From NCBI GenBank assembly GCA_028285345.1, contig JANQPT010000023.1, positions 44,934-108,933 of the forward strand: a DNA stretch of 64,000 bases, given 5' to 3'. The stretch comes from Planctomycetales bacterium. Its GTDB lineage: Bacteria; Planctomycetota; Planctomycetia; Planctomycetales; Planctomycetaceae. How positions within the stretch are numbered: the first letter of the stretch is position 1; each line of letters begins with the position of its first letter. The notes below the pieces were generated by a model. It worked only from the letters and a program-made list of their open reading frames with translations, ran no database searches and was not told where the DNA came from. Position numbers and translations under genes: made by a program. Of the stretch, positions 44,908 to 53,768 are shown piece after piece.

Positions 44908-46437
44908 CTAATCGTGTTGTTTGATCCGCAACCCCTTCGGCACCAACCGCCGTTCCGCCAGTTCGAACAGCCCTTGCGCTCCCAACGCCATCACGGCGGC
45001 GGGAATCGCGCCCTGGAGAATCATGCCCACGTCACCGCGGCTGATCCCTGTAAAAATCGGCTCGCCGTATCCCCCCGCTCCGATAAATCCACCCAGCGTC
45101 GCCGTCCCCACATTGATCACTGTGGCCGTCTTGATGCCGGCCAGAATCGACCGCGCCGCGAGCGGCAATTCGATCAATCGCAATCGGGCCATCCAAGGCA
45201 AACCCAGTGCCTCGGCCGACTCTTGAAGTTGCGGAGGAATATCGTGCAAACCGGCGTACGTATTCCGCACGATTCCCAACAGGCTGTACATAAACAGCGC
45301 CACGATCGCCGGCACCGGGCCGATGCCGAACACCGGAATCAAAAAGACGAAGAGCGCCAACGAAGGCACCGTCTGCACAATTCCGACCGTGCCCAGCACG
45401 ATCTGCCCAAACGTTTTCCTTTTGGCGGAAACAATCCCGAGCGGGATCGCCACAACGATCGCGGAAAACAGCGACAACGACGTCAAGTACAAATGCTGCA
45501 GCGTCCGCAGCCAGATGGAGTGGGCGACAGCCGATACGTTGCTCCAAAATGACCGCGTGCCCTCCTCGGAATCCACATCGACCCCTAGGTCGCTCCGCAA
45601 GAACTCCGCCGCCGCTTGTGCTTCGGTCTGATTTTGCACTTTGACCTTCGCGTTCAAGCGGCGCATCTCGGCAGCGGTAATCTGCTCCTGCATCTTCAGA
45701 ATCGCCGCCAGTGCACGCGGCGCGTCCTCCGCCAGTTCGTGCCGATACAACAACACTGCGTCGTAAGCGGGAAAATAGCCGAGATCATCCTCCAGCACGC
45801 GCAATTTGTATTCGGCAATCTCCGCGTCAGTTGTATACAAGTCGATCACGTCCAACGCGCCACTGACGATGCCTTTGTAGGCCAGATCGTGATTCAAACC
45901 GCTCACGTCTTGCTGCGGCAATTGATACTTCTTCTGCAAGCCCGGCCAGCCATCCGAACGATCCATAAACTCGCTGCTAAAGCCAAACTTCAGCTGCGGA
46001 TGCTTTCCCAGATCCGAAATCGTGCGAATCCCCAACTCCTCCGCGTGCCGCTCCCGCATCCCCAGCGCATACGTATTGTTGAATCCCAGCGGCTGGCTCA
46101 TCACGATCCCCCGCTCCGCGAGCGCCTGCCGCGTCTCCGCGTCGGTGGTGAGCTTCAAATCGGCCAGGATCTCCTGCGTGATTGTGCCGGTGTATTCCGG
46201 ATAGATGTCGATTTCGCCGTTGACGAGCGCTTCCCAAGCCAGCCGCGTCCCACCCAAACCAGCCAGGTATTTCGACTTCGCCCCGGACGACTCCGCGAGT
46301 TCGGAAATCATTTCTCCCAGAATGATCGATTCCGTAAACGACTTCGAGGCGACGCGGACCAACGGCGGTTCCGCAGCCGGCACGCTGTGCACGATCATGA
46401 GGCAGGCGGCGATTGCCAGAATGCAACGGCGCATCAT
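44908..46437 (-). CDS. Glycine-betaine-type ABC transporter: substrate-binding domain fused to permease
   Basis: 509 residues. A signal peptide (MMRRCILAIAACLMIVHSVPA) leads into an OpuAC-type binding domain (VRVASKSFTESIILGEMI, GGTRLAWEALVNGEIDIYPEYTG, LGFNNTYALGMR) up to about residue 290, then an OpuBB-type permease with six or so membrane segments and the EAA-like loop QESAEALGLPWMARLRLIELPLA. In most fusions of this family the permease comes first; here the order is reversed. The ATPase gene ends in a 4-bp overlap with its start. The substrate could be a quaternary amine or, as in EgtU-type systems, ergothioneine. Confidence 0.9.
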   Translation of the reverse strand: MMRRCILAIAACLMIVHSVPAAEPPLVRVASKSFTESIILGEMISELAESSGAKSKYLAGLGGTRLAWEALVNGEIDIYPEYTGTITQEILADLKLTTDAETRQALAERGIVMSQPLGFNNTYALGMRERHAEELGIRTISDLGKHPQLKFGFSSEFMDRSDGWPGLQKKYQLPQQDVSGLNHDLAYKGIVSGALDVIDLYTTDAEIAEYKLRVLEDDLGYFPAYDAVLLYRHELAEDAPRALAAILKMQEQITAAEMRRLNAKVKVQNQTEAQAAAEFLRSDLGVDVDSEEGTRSFWSNVSAVAHSIWLRTLQHLYLTSLSLFSAIVVAIPLGIVSAKRKTFGQIVLGTVGIVQTVPSLALFVFLIPVFGIGPVPAIVALFMYSLLGIVRNTYAGLHDIPPQLQESAEALGLPWMARLRLIELPLAARSILAGIKTATVINVGTATLGGFIGAGGYGEPIFTGISRGDVGMILQGAIPAAVMALGAQGLFELAERRLVPKGLRIKQHD

Positions 46438-47186
46438 GATTCGCTCCCCGGCGCCGTGTCCCAGGGCGAGCGTTGCGCGTTAATAAATCGCGTGACAAAC
46501 GGATCGGCGGGCCGCTGCATGAAATCCTCCAGCGTTCCCGTTTGCACAATACGGCCCTCGCGGATCAGCACAATCCGGTCGCCGAAGAATCCCGCTTCGC
46601 CGATATCATGTGTGACCAACACCACCGCCTTGCCCAGCGTGCGGAATATCTCACGCAACTCCACTTGCAAATCGGAGCGGATCAGCGGGTCGAGCGCGCC
46701 GAGCGGCTCATCCAACAGCAGCACGTCGGGATCGAGCATCAACGCCCGCATCAAACTCACGCGCTGCCGTTGCCCGCCCGAAAGTTGAAGTGGATAGCGC
46801 TGCAACCCCTCAACCGGAAAATGCGTCAACTCCGCCAGCTCGGTGATCCGCGGCTTAATCCGCGATTCCGGCCAACCCAAATACCGCGCGAGCAATGCCA
46901 CATTACGTTCCGCAGTCAAATGCGGAAACAGTCCGCCGTCTTGTATCACATACCCCATCCTGTGCCGCACAGACAGGATGTCAGTCCCGCTCAGATCCGC
47001 GCCTTCAAACTGCACCCTGCCACGGTCGGGAGTAATCAATCCGATCATCAGCCGCAACAGCGTCGACTTGCCGCACCCGCTCGGCCCAATCAGCACCGTC
47101 ACCATCCCCGCGTCAATCTGCAAATCGGTCTCGGCCAAAATCTGCTTCTCGCCGTACGATTTGGAAACGCCGCTGAGCTCAAGCAT
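46434..47186 (-). CDS. ABC transporter ATP-binding protein, partner of the fused binding/permease protein
   Basis: 250 residues from an ATG at 47186 (MLELSGVSKSYG); the longer frame to 47246 lacks a sensible start. Walker A IGPSGCGKST (about 35-44), Q-loop in YVIQDGGLFPHLT, signature LSGGQRQRVSL, Walker B VLLLDEPLGALD, H-loop VTHDIGEA. No CBS domains follow, unlike OpuAA/OpuCA, as in short OpuBA/EgtUA-type ATPases. The stop overlaps the start of the fused transporter gene by 4 bp, so ATPase and permease are co-translated. Confidence 0.9.
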   Translation of the reverse strand: MLELSGVSKSYGEKQILAETDLQIDAGMVTVLIGPSGCGKSTLLRLMIGLITPDRGRVQFEGADLSGTDILSVRHRMGYVIQDGGLFPHLTAERNVALLARYLGWPESRIKPRITELAELTHFPVEGLQRYPLQLSGGQRQRVSLMRALMLDPDVLLLDEPLGALDPLIRSDLQVELREIFRTLGKAVVLVTHDIGEAGFFGDRIVLIREGRIVQTGTLEDFMQRPADPFVTRFINAQRSPWDTAPGSES

Positions 47187-47567
47187 AAAACGGAACCGAA
47201 ACCTTTTGAGGACCGCAGACCAATACTCGTTGATCGTAGGCGACATACGAGACAGAGTCCACCGCTCGCCTCAACCAACTGGGTGGCCCGCCCGCACAGC
47301 GCGTGGGTACCGAAGGCACCAGACGCCGCTCTTTCGGTGGTTGTCGATTCTGTGGGGTAAAGAATTGCAGACGGCCATTTCCATGAACTGAGCGCGGAAG
47401 GCGCAGCCTGTTGTCGCTGCCAATCCCAGCCGATTTCGACCGAGCCACTTGCTCTGGTATGATAATCGTCGACCATAGTTGTCAGGCAGGAGAACTGATC
47501 GTCACAACTTATTTGGAAAGATCTGTAGAAACTTCTCAATAATCAGCACTGTACGCCGAAAGAACAC
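47187..47567. other. Divergent intergenic region, no supported gene
   Basis: Separates the ABC ATPase (minus) from the serine hydrolase (plus). Frames here are short, on both strands, without family resemblance. The AT-richer part around 47480-47560 probably holds the promoter of the plus-strand gene; no clear hexamers or hairpins were recognised. Confidence 0.45.
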
Positions 47568-48779
47568 GTGATGTTCCCTGCAACAAATCAATCACGACTC
47601 TCGCTGTTGCTCTGCTTCCTAGCAGTTTCGCTCGTTCCGCCTGCCGCGAGATCGGACGAACCTGCCGGATCGAACGCAGATTCCAACCGCGCCGAACTCA
47701 GAAACCGCTTTCAGGCCGGGCTGGATGAGATTCGCCAGAAATATGATCTGCCGGGGATGACCGCCGCCTTCGCGCTGCCTGATGGAGATGTGGTGGCGTT
47801 CGCGACTGGTATGGCCGACCAGGAACGCAGTCGGAAGATGACCGTTGATACACGGATGCTCGCCGGCAGCGTCGGCAAGACGTTCGTTGCGGCGACCGCG
47901 CTGGCGTTGGACCACGATGGAAAGCTTTTGCTCGACGACAAGATTGAAAAATATCTCGGCAAAGAACCGTGGTTTGAGAAACTTCCCGGCGCGCATGAAA
48001 TCACGGTGCGCCAATTGGCGATGCATCAAAGCGGCGTAGCCGACCACGTCTACGATCCCCGCTTTGTCGCCCGAGCCCGGCGGCTGTTTGCTGCGCCGGA
48101 CAGCGACCCCAATCAGTACTTCAAGCCGAAGGAGTTGGTCGAATTCATTCTCGATCGCGATTCGCTGTTCCAGCCCGGCAAGGGTTATGCATACACAGAC
48201 ACCGGCTACATCCTCTTGGGCTTGATCATCGAACGCGCCGCTGGAAAAAGTTACTACGATCAGGTTCAGACTCGTTTTCTAAAACCACTCAAGCTCACAC
48301 GTACTTCACCGGCCGACCGCCTTGAACTGGCGAATCTGGCAGCTGGATACGTGGCGAAGGACAATCCATTCGGCCTTCCGCAAAAAGTAACGACCGACGA
48401 CGGCGCGATGCGCTACAATCCGCGCACGGAATGGACCGGTGGCGGGCTGGTCAGCAATCCGCAGGATCTCGTCCGCTGGGCCAAGGCGCTATACGAAGGC
48501 AAGGCTTTGAAGCGGCCGTACCTCGAAGAACTGATTGCCGGCGGCGACAAGTCGAAGAAACGGTGGTACGGGCTGGGTGTTTCGGTGGCCCAGACCGAAA
48601 TGGGTATGAGTTACGGTCACAGCGGCTGGACGCCCGGCTACTTGACGCTGCTGTCATACTTCCCGGCCGAGCGAGTCGCACTTGCCGTTCAAGTCAATAG
48701 CGATCTCCGCAACGACATGCTGGGCGCCGTGATGTCCCTGTTCAACGATGTGCTCCAGGCAGTCGGCAGCGCGCAGTGA
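47568..48779 (+). CDS. Exported serine hydrolase of the beta-lactamase family
   Basis: 403 residues with a signal peptide ending near ARS-DEP (about 29). Catalytic motifs of the class C / DD-peptidase-like fold: SVGK (Ser101, Lys104), YTDTGY with Tyr209 (YxN position, Asp in place of Asn), and GHSGWTPG as the third (HxG) motif. Such proteins in planctomycetes are usually annotated as serine hydrolases of unknown substrate, often esterases or peptidases rather than antibiotic lactamases. Located next to no recognisable partner. Confidence 0.88.
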   Translation: MMFPATNQSRLSLLLCFLAVSLVPPAARSDEPAGSNADSNRAELRNRFQAGLDEIRQKYDLPGMTAAFALPDGDVVAFATGMADQERSRKMTVDTRMLAGSVGKTFVAATALALDHDGKLLLDDKIEKYLGKEPWFEKLPGAHEITVRQLAMHQSGVADHVYDPRFVARARRLFAAPDSDPNQYFKPKELVEFILDRDSLFQPGKGYAYTDTGYILLGLIIERAAGKSYYDQVQTRFLKPLKLTRTSPADRLELANLAAGYVAKDNPFGLPQKVTTDDGAMRYNPRTEWTGGGLVSNPQDLVRWAKALYEGKALKRPYLEELIAGGDKSKKRWYGLGVSVAQTEMGMSYGHSGWTPGYLTLLSYFPAERVALAVQVNSDLRNDMLGAVMSLFNDVLQAVGSAQ

Positions 48780-49211
48780 CGACCGCTTAACCCGACCCGC
48801 AATGGTGCCAAATTGGCACAGTTGTACAGTTGCGCTGTTACCGAGCATTGGCACCACAACCGTCACGCTGAATATCGTCACGAGACGTTTCGCCCGACAA
48901 AGTCTGAGGGATGTCGGCATCATTGTACAAGACCTGAGACATCGCGCGCCGACTCCCCGATGCGCGGACAGTCTGCTTAGCAACGATCAATCGCCCCTAA
49001 AGCCCCATAGCACGCGTGCCGGACATTTGGGGACGGTGAGTCGAGAGAGCCCCCCGCGAGCATCTCATTCCTCATTCCTCATTCCTCACTCCTCTCCCCT
49101 CACTCCTCACCGCCGTCAGCCACCTGCCGAACCGTCTCAAAATCTGCTATAGTACTGCTATTACCAAAGCGCTCACTCGCGCAGATCCAACGTGTCATCA
49201 ACCAGGGGGCA
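48780..49211. other. Intergenic region with a 7-bp tandem repeat
   Basis: 432 bp between the serine hydrolase and DinB-like genes. The first ~280 bp show no gene. A pyrimidine-rich tandem repeat occupies 49064-49105. The final ~60 bp, with CTATAGTACTGCTATTAC, probably include the promoter of the next gene. Confidence 0.5.
49064..49105 (+). repeat. Tandem repeat of a 7-bp unit (CTCATTC and variants)
   Basis: Six units in phase: CTCATTC three times, then CTCACTC, CTCTCCC and CTCACTC. It is all pyrimidine except for one A per unit, lies about 100 bp before the DinB-like gene and would be prone to slippage. Confidence 0.75.
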
Positions 49212-49730
49212 ATGACGATGAACATCGGCGCAGCAATGATCCCGGAATTCGATATGGAGATGGCCGGCACCCGCAAGGTGCTCGAGCGGGTTCCCGACGA
49301 CAAACTCAACTGGAGAATTCACGAAAAGTCTAACGCCATCGGCTGGGTCGCAAACCATTTGGCCGATATCCCCAGATGGATCGAAATGACGCTCGAGGAG
49401 GACTCACTCGACGTCGAACCGGTCGCGGGGCAGCCGTATCAATCGCCCACGGAGACGACGGTCGCGAAAATCCTCCAACTGTTCGACAACAACGTCACTA
49501 CCGGCCGCGAATTGTTGGCGAACGTCGAGGATGCCAAATTGTTCGAACCGTGGAGTCTGCTCAAGCAGGGCCAGGTCATTATGACCCTCCCGCGTCTCGC
49601 CGTGATCCGTACCTGGGTCCTGAATCACACGATCCACCACCGCGCGCATCTCTGTGTCTACTTGCGAGTCAACGACATCCCCGTCCCGGGCCTCTACGGA
49701 CCCTCCGCCGACGAAGCGCCGCCGACTTGA
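49212..49730 (+). CDS. DinB superfamily protein
   Basis: 172 residues. A four-helix bundle with the DinB-type metal triad: a first His in AIGWVANHLADIPRWIE (about 49) and the pair in NHTIHHRAHLCVYLR near the third helix (about 138-143). The Asn-His-x-x-HHRAHL block is a good signature. These proteins act as metal-dependent thiol transferases or similar enzymes; the original DNA-damage link does not extend to all members. The next gene starts 161 bp on. Confidence 0.85.
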   Translation: MTMNIGAAMIPEFDMEMAGTRKVLERVPDDKLNWRIHEKSNAIGWVANHLADIPRWIEMTLEEDSLDVEPVAGQPYQSPTETTVAKILQLFDNNVTTGRELLANVEDAKLFEPWSLLKQGQVIMTLPRLAVIRTWVLNHTIHHRAHLCVYLRVNDIPVPGLYGPSADEAPPT

Positions 49731-49891
49731 TGCGTACCGCACTTGCACGCGGAACGTATGATTTCATACAGAAATCGCACTATCGATCGACTATTCATGA
49801 ATAAGCGGCGTCAGCATCGAGTCGGGCCTCAACGATTCTACAGCGCACAACCCAATCCGCAGCACTCTATTCACGAATCGAGCCCACTTCC

Positions 49892-51448
49892 ATGAACTCG
49901 TCGAACGACGCCCCCCCGCCAAAACGACTCAGCCTTGCCGCGCGCGTGACGATCGTCGTCGTGTTTATTGCGGGCATCTCCGTTTTTCTTCTCACCCGTA
50001 TCAGCGCCGTCTGGGACGCGCACCAGCCGAAAGAAAACGTACTGCCCGAGCTCGATCCGTCTTTCAGTGACGACGAGCGCAAATTGTACCTCCTCTCGGA
50101 TTTCAACGGTCAGCACGCCCCCACAGTCATCGACGACGTCGTCCGCGACAAAGACCAACGATTCATTCCGCCTATGATCGACGTTTTCCGACTCGCGGAA
50201 TCAGGCGCTCTGCGGCGTTCCGGGATATCGAACTATATTCACGCGTTGGACGATCTGAGCGGCGTCAGGCTCCGCGGCGTCCCGGGAGACCACCTGACCT
50301 CCAGTGAATGGATTAAATGGCTGGGGAAACAGCAAGACATACAGCCCCCCGAAGGATATGTGCGGTGGAAAGGGCGCCTGTTTGGAAAGATCGATCCTGA
50401 GTTTGAGACAATCCTCTACGAAAATGTGAAGTCGACGATCCGCATTGAGGAAATCCTATTCGGCGGCGCCACGTTCGATGCGATCAAGGCGATTGATCAG
50501 CCCCAGATGATTCCTGCCGGCGAAGCGAAAGCGCTCTCACCCGGTGAGCCGGTTTTCGGAATCGAAATCAACGGCGACGCCCGCGCCTATCCGCAACGGT
50601 ATCTCGACTGGCACGAAATGGCGAACGACGTCATCGGTGGAATGCCCGTCTCGTTGGCCTATTGCACGCTGTGCGGCGCGGCGATTGCCTACGACGGACG
50701 CGGCTCCGACGGCGAAACCTACACATTTAGTTCGTCCGGCCTGCTCTACCGCAGCAACAAACTGATGTACGACCACCAGACGCGCACGTTGTGGAACCAT
50801 TTGACAGGCCGCCCTGTCGTGGGCAAGCTGGTCGGTTCCGATTTGAAACTGCGCCAATGGCCGGTCGTAACCACCACCTGGAGCGCCTGGCAGACCCGCC
50901 ATCCGGAAACGACGGTCCTCGTCCTCGAAAAAACGCCCCGCTACAGTTACAAACTGGGCGAACCGTACGGAACCTACTTTAGGTCGGAAACAACGATGTT
51001 CCCCGTCTGGCGGCAAAGTGATATCTTGCCGCTAAAGTCGCGCGTGTTCGCATTGACGATCGGCGAGTCCCACAAAGCCTACCCGCTCGACTCGATCACT
51101 GAACGGAAAGTCATCAACGACGACTTCGCATCCAAGCCAGTCCTTCTCATCGCCAACCAGGGCAGCATCGACGTCGACGCCCGCGTCCACGTTTCCCGCG
51201 GCCAAGTCTATGACGACGTCCAATACAACGCCGGCGGCGCCGTCCGCGCCTACGACCGGGGCGAACACAGCTTCCAACCCGGCTCCGACCTCCAGACGGT
51301 CAAAGACGCCGACGGCGGAGTGTGGCGGATTACCGAATCTGCCCTGATCGGCCCCGACGGTCAAAAACTGAACCGGCTCCCCGGCCACCTCGCCTATTGG
51401 CTCGGATGGTACAGCGCGCACCCGGAGACCGAGGTCTTCGGTAAGTAG
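49892..51448 (+). CDS. DUF3179 domain-containing membrane-anchored protein
   Basis: 518 residues. One N-terminal membrane anchor (LAARVTIVVVFIAGISVFLL, about 13-32) is followed by ~190 residues without family resemblance, then DUF3179: FGIEINGDARAYPQRYLDWHE, VSLAYCTLCGAAIAYD with a conserved Cys pair, FSSSGLLYRSNKLMYDHQT, LWNHLTGRPVVGKL and YSAHPETEVF. The CTLCG pair may bind a metal or form a disulfide. The function of DUF3179 is unknown; several members sit in redox or surface contexts. Confidence 0.9.
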   Translation: MNSSNDAPPPKRLSLAARVTIVVVFIAGISVFLLTRISAVWDAHQPKENVLPELDPSFSDDERKLYLLSDFNGQHAPTVIDDVVRDKDQRFIPPMIDVFRLAESGALRRSGISNYIHALDDLSGVRLRGVPGDHLTSSEWIKWLGKQQDIQPPEGYVRWKGRLFGKIDPEFETILYENVKSTIRIEEILFGGATFDAIKAIDQPQMIPAGEAKALSPGEPVFGIEINGDARAYPQRYLDWHEMANDVIGGMPVSLAYCTLCGAAIAYDGRGSDGETYTFSSSGLLYRSNKLMYDHQTRTLWNHLTGRPVVGKLVGSDLKLRQWPVVTTTWSAWQTRHPETTVLVLEKTPRYSYKLGEPYGTYFRSETTMFPVWRQSDILPLKSRVFALTIGESHKAYPLDSITERKVINDDFASKPVLLIANQGSIDVDARVHVSRGQVYDDVQYNAGGAVRAYDRGEHSFQPGSDLQTVKDADGGVWRITESALIGPDGQKLNRLPGHLAYWLGWYSAHPETEVFGK

Positions 51449-51890
51449 ACCACGATCAACAACCCGCCCCGGCTGATGGGTGCATTCTCTGGTTTGCAGC
51501 TGGCATGATCGGCCCTGACGGAGAATTCAGCAGGCATCCGCAAGGATGTCTGGGGCAGTCGACCACAGCCGCCGCCCTTCGGCTCTCATCTCGTTTCATC
51601 TAAAGCTCGATCGTCACACCAACAGGGTGGCCGCGATTGCGCAGCAATCGGGGTTCCGCAGGCACACGAGGCCGCAATTTCACCACCCCCTACATTTGGG
51701 TACGACAGCCTTCTTGAGCGTTGAGATTGCAGCCGCGTGCAGGCAAAGCCTGCCCCGGAGTGTACTCACTGTCGCGCGCATTCCGCCGCTCCTTCAACGA
51801 GTCGCCTCCAACTCTTAGAATCGGTGCATCACCACCGATTGCCAGTACCACAGAAACATCGCCAGCGTACATCACGCCGCGATCGTCCAC
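51449..51890. other. Intergenic region with small hairpins, no supported gene
   Basis: 442 bp between the DUF3179 and glycosyltransferase genes. Three short perfect or near-perfect hairpins are visible: a 7-bp stem around CATCCGCAAGGATG (51535-51548), CGATTGC-GCA-GCAATCG (51634-51650) and GCAGGC-AAA-GCCTGC (51739-51753). None has a T-run, so they are not clear terminators. No coding frame is supported. Confidence 0.5.
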
Positions 51891-53003
51891 ATGCGAATCC
51901 TTGCCCTCGAACCCTACTACGGCGGCAGCCACCAAGCCTTCTTAGACGGCTGGGCCGCACACAGCCGGCACGAATTCACCCTGCTCAGTCTGCCCCCCTA
52001 CAAATGGAAATGGAGAATGCGGCACGCGCCGGTCACGTTTGCACAAATGGTCGCCGAGCGCATTCAACAGGGCCAACGCTGGGATGCACTCTTTTGCAGC
52101 GACATGCTAAACCTCGCCGAGTTTCGCGGTCTGGCGCCGGCAAACATCGCGGCACTGCCGGCGGTGGTCTACTTTCACGAAAACCAACTCACCTATCCGC
52201 AACAGCAGACCGACGAGCGCGATCTGCACTTCGCCTACACCAACATCACCACCGCCCACGCCGCAGACGCGGTCTGGTTCAACTCCGCCTACCATCGCGA
52301 CGCGTTCCTGACCGCCGCCGCCGAGTTCCTTTCACGGATGCCCGATTACCGCCACGACGACATCATCAACGGCATCCGCCGCAAGTCGTCGATTCACCCG
52401 CCGGGAATCGAACCGTTCCTCAACCGCGGCCCCCGCAGCGACGGCCCACTCCACATCCTCTGGGCCGCACGTTGGGAACACGACAAGAACTCGCAAGACT
52501 TCTTTGGTGCTCTAGAAATCCTGGACCGCGACGGTGTCGACTTCCAATTGAGCGTCATCGGCGAATCATTCGAGCAGGTCCCCGAAGTTTTCGCCACAGC
52601 GAAGAACCGCTTCGCCGCCAGAATCGTCCGCTGGGGCTACCAACCGTCACGCGCGGACTACGCCGCCGCACTCTCAGCAGCCGACGTCGCCGTCTCCACC
52701 GCAATCCACGAATTCTTCGGCATCAGCATCCTAGAAGCCACCGCCGCCGGCGCATTCCCCCTTGCCCCACGCCGCTTAGCCTACCCGGAAACATTAAGCG
52801 GCAACGATTCAATATCGACCGATGATTTCTTCTACGACGGCACGATCGAGGGACTCGCGTCGGCACTTCGAAATCTCGCGAAACGGCATGCGGAGGGCAA
52901 CCTGTGGTCCGGCGACCCCGAACGCGGGCGGGCTGTTGCAGTTCGGTATTTGTGGAATCGTCTGGCGGGCGCGATGGATGGTGCGTTAGATTTGCTCTTG
53001 TAA
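51891..53003 (+). CDS. Homologue of tRNA-queuosine alpha-mannosyltransferase (DUF3524, GT-B fold)
   Basis: 370 residues. The opening RILALEPYYGGSHQAFLDGW is the signature of the DUF3524 glycosyltransferases, whose vertebrate member GTDC1/QTMAN mannosylates queuosine in tRNA-Asp. VVYFHENQLTYP, ITTAHAADAVWFNSAYHRD and the GT4-like C-terminal half (PLHILWAARWEHDKNSQDFF, AVSTAIHEFFGISILEATAAG with the donor-binding Glu) all agree. It should act in the cytoplasm on tRNA or a related acceptor. No queuosine synthesis gene is adjacent. Confidence 0.85.
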   Translation: MRILALEPYYGGSHQAFLDGWAAHSRHEFTLLSLPPYKWKWRMRHAPVTFAQMVAERIQQGQRWDALFCSDMLNLAEFRGLAPANIAALPAVVYFHENQLTYPQQQTDERDLHFAYTNITTAHAADAVWFNSAYHRDAFLTAAAEFLSRMPDYRHDDIINGIRRKSSIHPPGIEPFLNRGPRSDGPLHILWAARWEHDKNSQDFFGALEILDRDGVDFQLSVIGESFEQVPEVFATAKNRFAARIVRWGYQPSRADYAAALSAADVAVSTAIHEFFGISILEATAAGAFPLAPRRLAYPETLSGNDSISTDDFFYDGTIEGLASALRNLAKRHAEGNLWSGDPERGRAVAVRYLWNRLAGAMDGALDLLL

Positions 53004-53050
53004 GTCTAACCGCGTGGAGGCTTGCGCACTCTATTCGCGATACGAATTCT

Positions 53051-53120
53051 AAACGCAGATCACGCAGATTATCGCGGAGAAAGAATACAAAATCTGCGAT
53101 AATCCGCGTAATCTGCGTTT
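53051..53120. repeat. 70-bp inverted-repeat element with 25-bp arms
   Basis: Arms 53051-53075 and 53096-53120 start and end AAACGCAGAT...ATCTGCGTTT. They pair over 25 bases with two mismatches that become G-U pairs in RNA, around a 20-base loop. Inside each arm the GCAGAT/GCGGAT unit is repeated, so it could also be a remnant of a dispersed repeat. The right end lies 71 bp before the small gene at 53191. Confidence 0.75.
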
Positions 53121-53190
53121 CATCTTCCGTGTTTGACCAGCAGCAGAAAAGAGTGCACGGCATGCCCACTCTTGAAAAAGGACGATCCGC

Positions 53191-53595
53191 ATGAAGCTTA
53201 ATGGTTGTCTCGTGCTGGTTATCGGCAGCATAGCAGCATTCGGAGTGTATATCTTCGGCGGGAATAACATGTCCAGTATTGACTTCAATGAAATTGAGAT
53301 GTCCTGGTGTCAATACTTTGAACAGAAGGGCGGAAGTACAGTATGGAGTGAAGATGGAAATGTCATTCACTTGATTCTGACTGACACTAACGTGAACGAC
53401 GAAGACTCTGAGAATTTGATCTATTTTTCTCAGCTCGCAACCATTGACTTGGATGGAACACGAGTCACCGACAAAACTGTGGCTCATCTCTGCAAGCTTC
53501 GTAAACTTGAGGTCATATCTATCCGCCGAACAGGATTCACAGAGAAAGGAATTGAACAATTATCGAGATGTCATCCAAAGGTGCGGGTCGAATGA
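53191..53595 (+). CDS. Small exported or anchored leucine-rich-repeat-like protein
   Basis: 134 residues. A hydrophobic N-terminus (MKLNGCLVLVIGSIAAFGVYIFGG) serves as a signal or anchor. From about 60 the sequence shows LRR-like repeats of about 24 residues: NVIHLILTDTNVNDEDSENL, SQLATIDLDGTRVTDKTVAH, RKLEVISIRRTGFTEKGIEQ, similar to planctomycete surface LRR proteins. Composition is AT-richer than the neighbours, which may point to recent transfer. Function unknown. Confidence 0.6.
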   Translation: MKLNGCLVLVIGSIAAFGVYIFGGNNMSSIDFNEIEMSWCQYFEQKGGSTVWSEDGNVIHLILTDTNVNDEDSENLIYFSQLATIDLDGTRVTDKTVAHLCKLRKLEVISIRRTGFTEKGIEQLSRCHPKVRVE

Positions 53596-53768
53596 TAACG
53601 ACTGGTTTCGCTGGCGCTCATTTTGAAAACACCATTCTGGCTACGAACCGGCGGATGACGTTGTTATAGATGGGTGTAGAGTGCCATGCTCTGGCGTCAC
53701 TCGCCTGTCAGCGTATGACGACGAGATCCGATCTGTTAATCCTTGTTCTTAGCACAACTGCGCGGCAA

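Noticed and set aside
52723..53559. 278-codon frame on the minus strand across the glycosyltransferase end and the small LRR-like gene
   Set aside because: It crosses two plus-strand genes and the hairpin repeat and shows no family resemblance.
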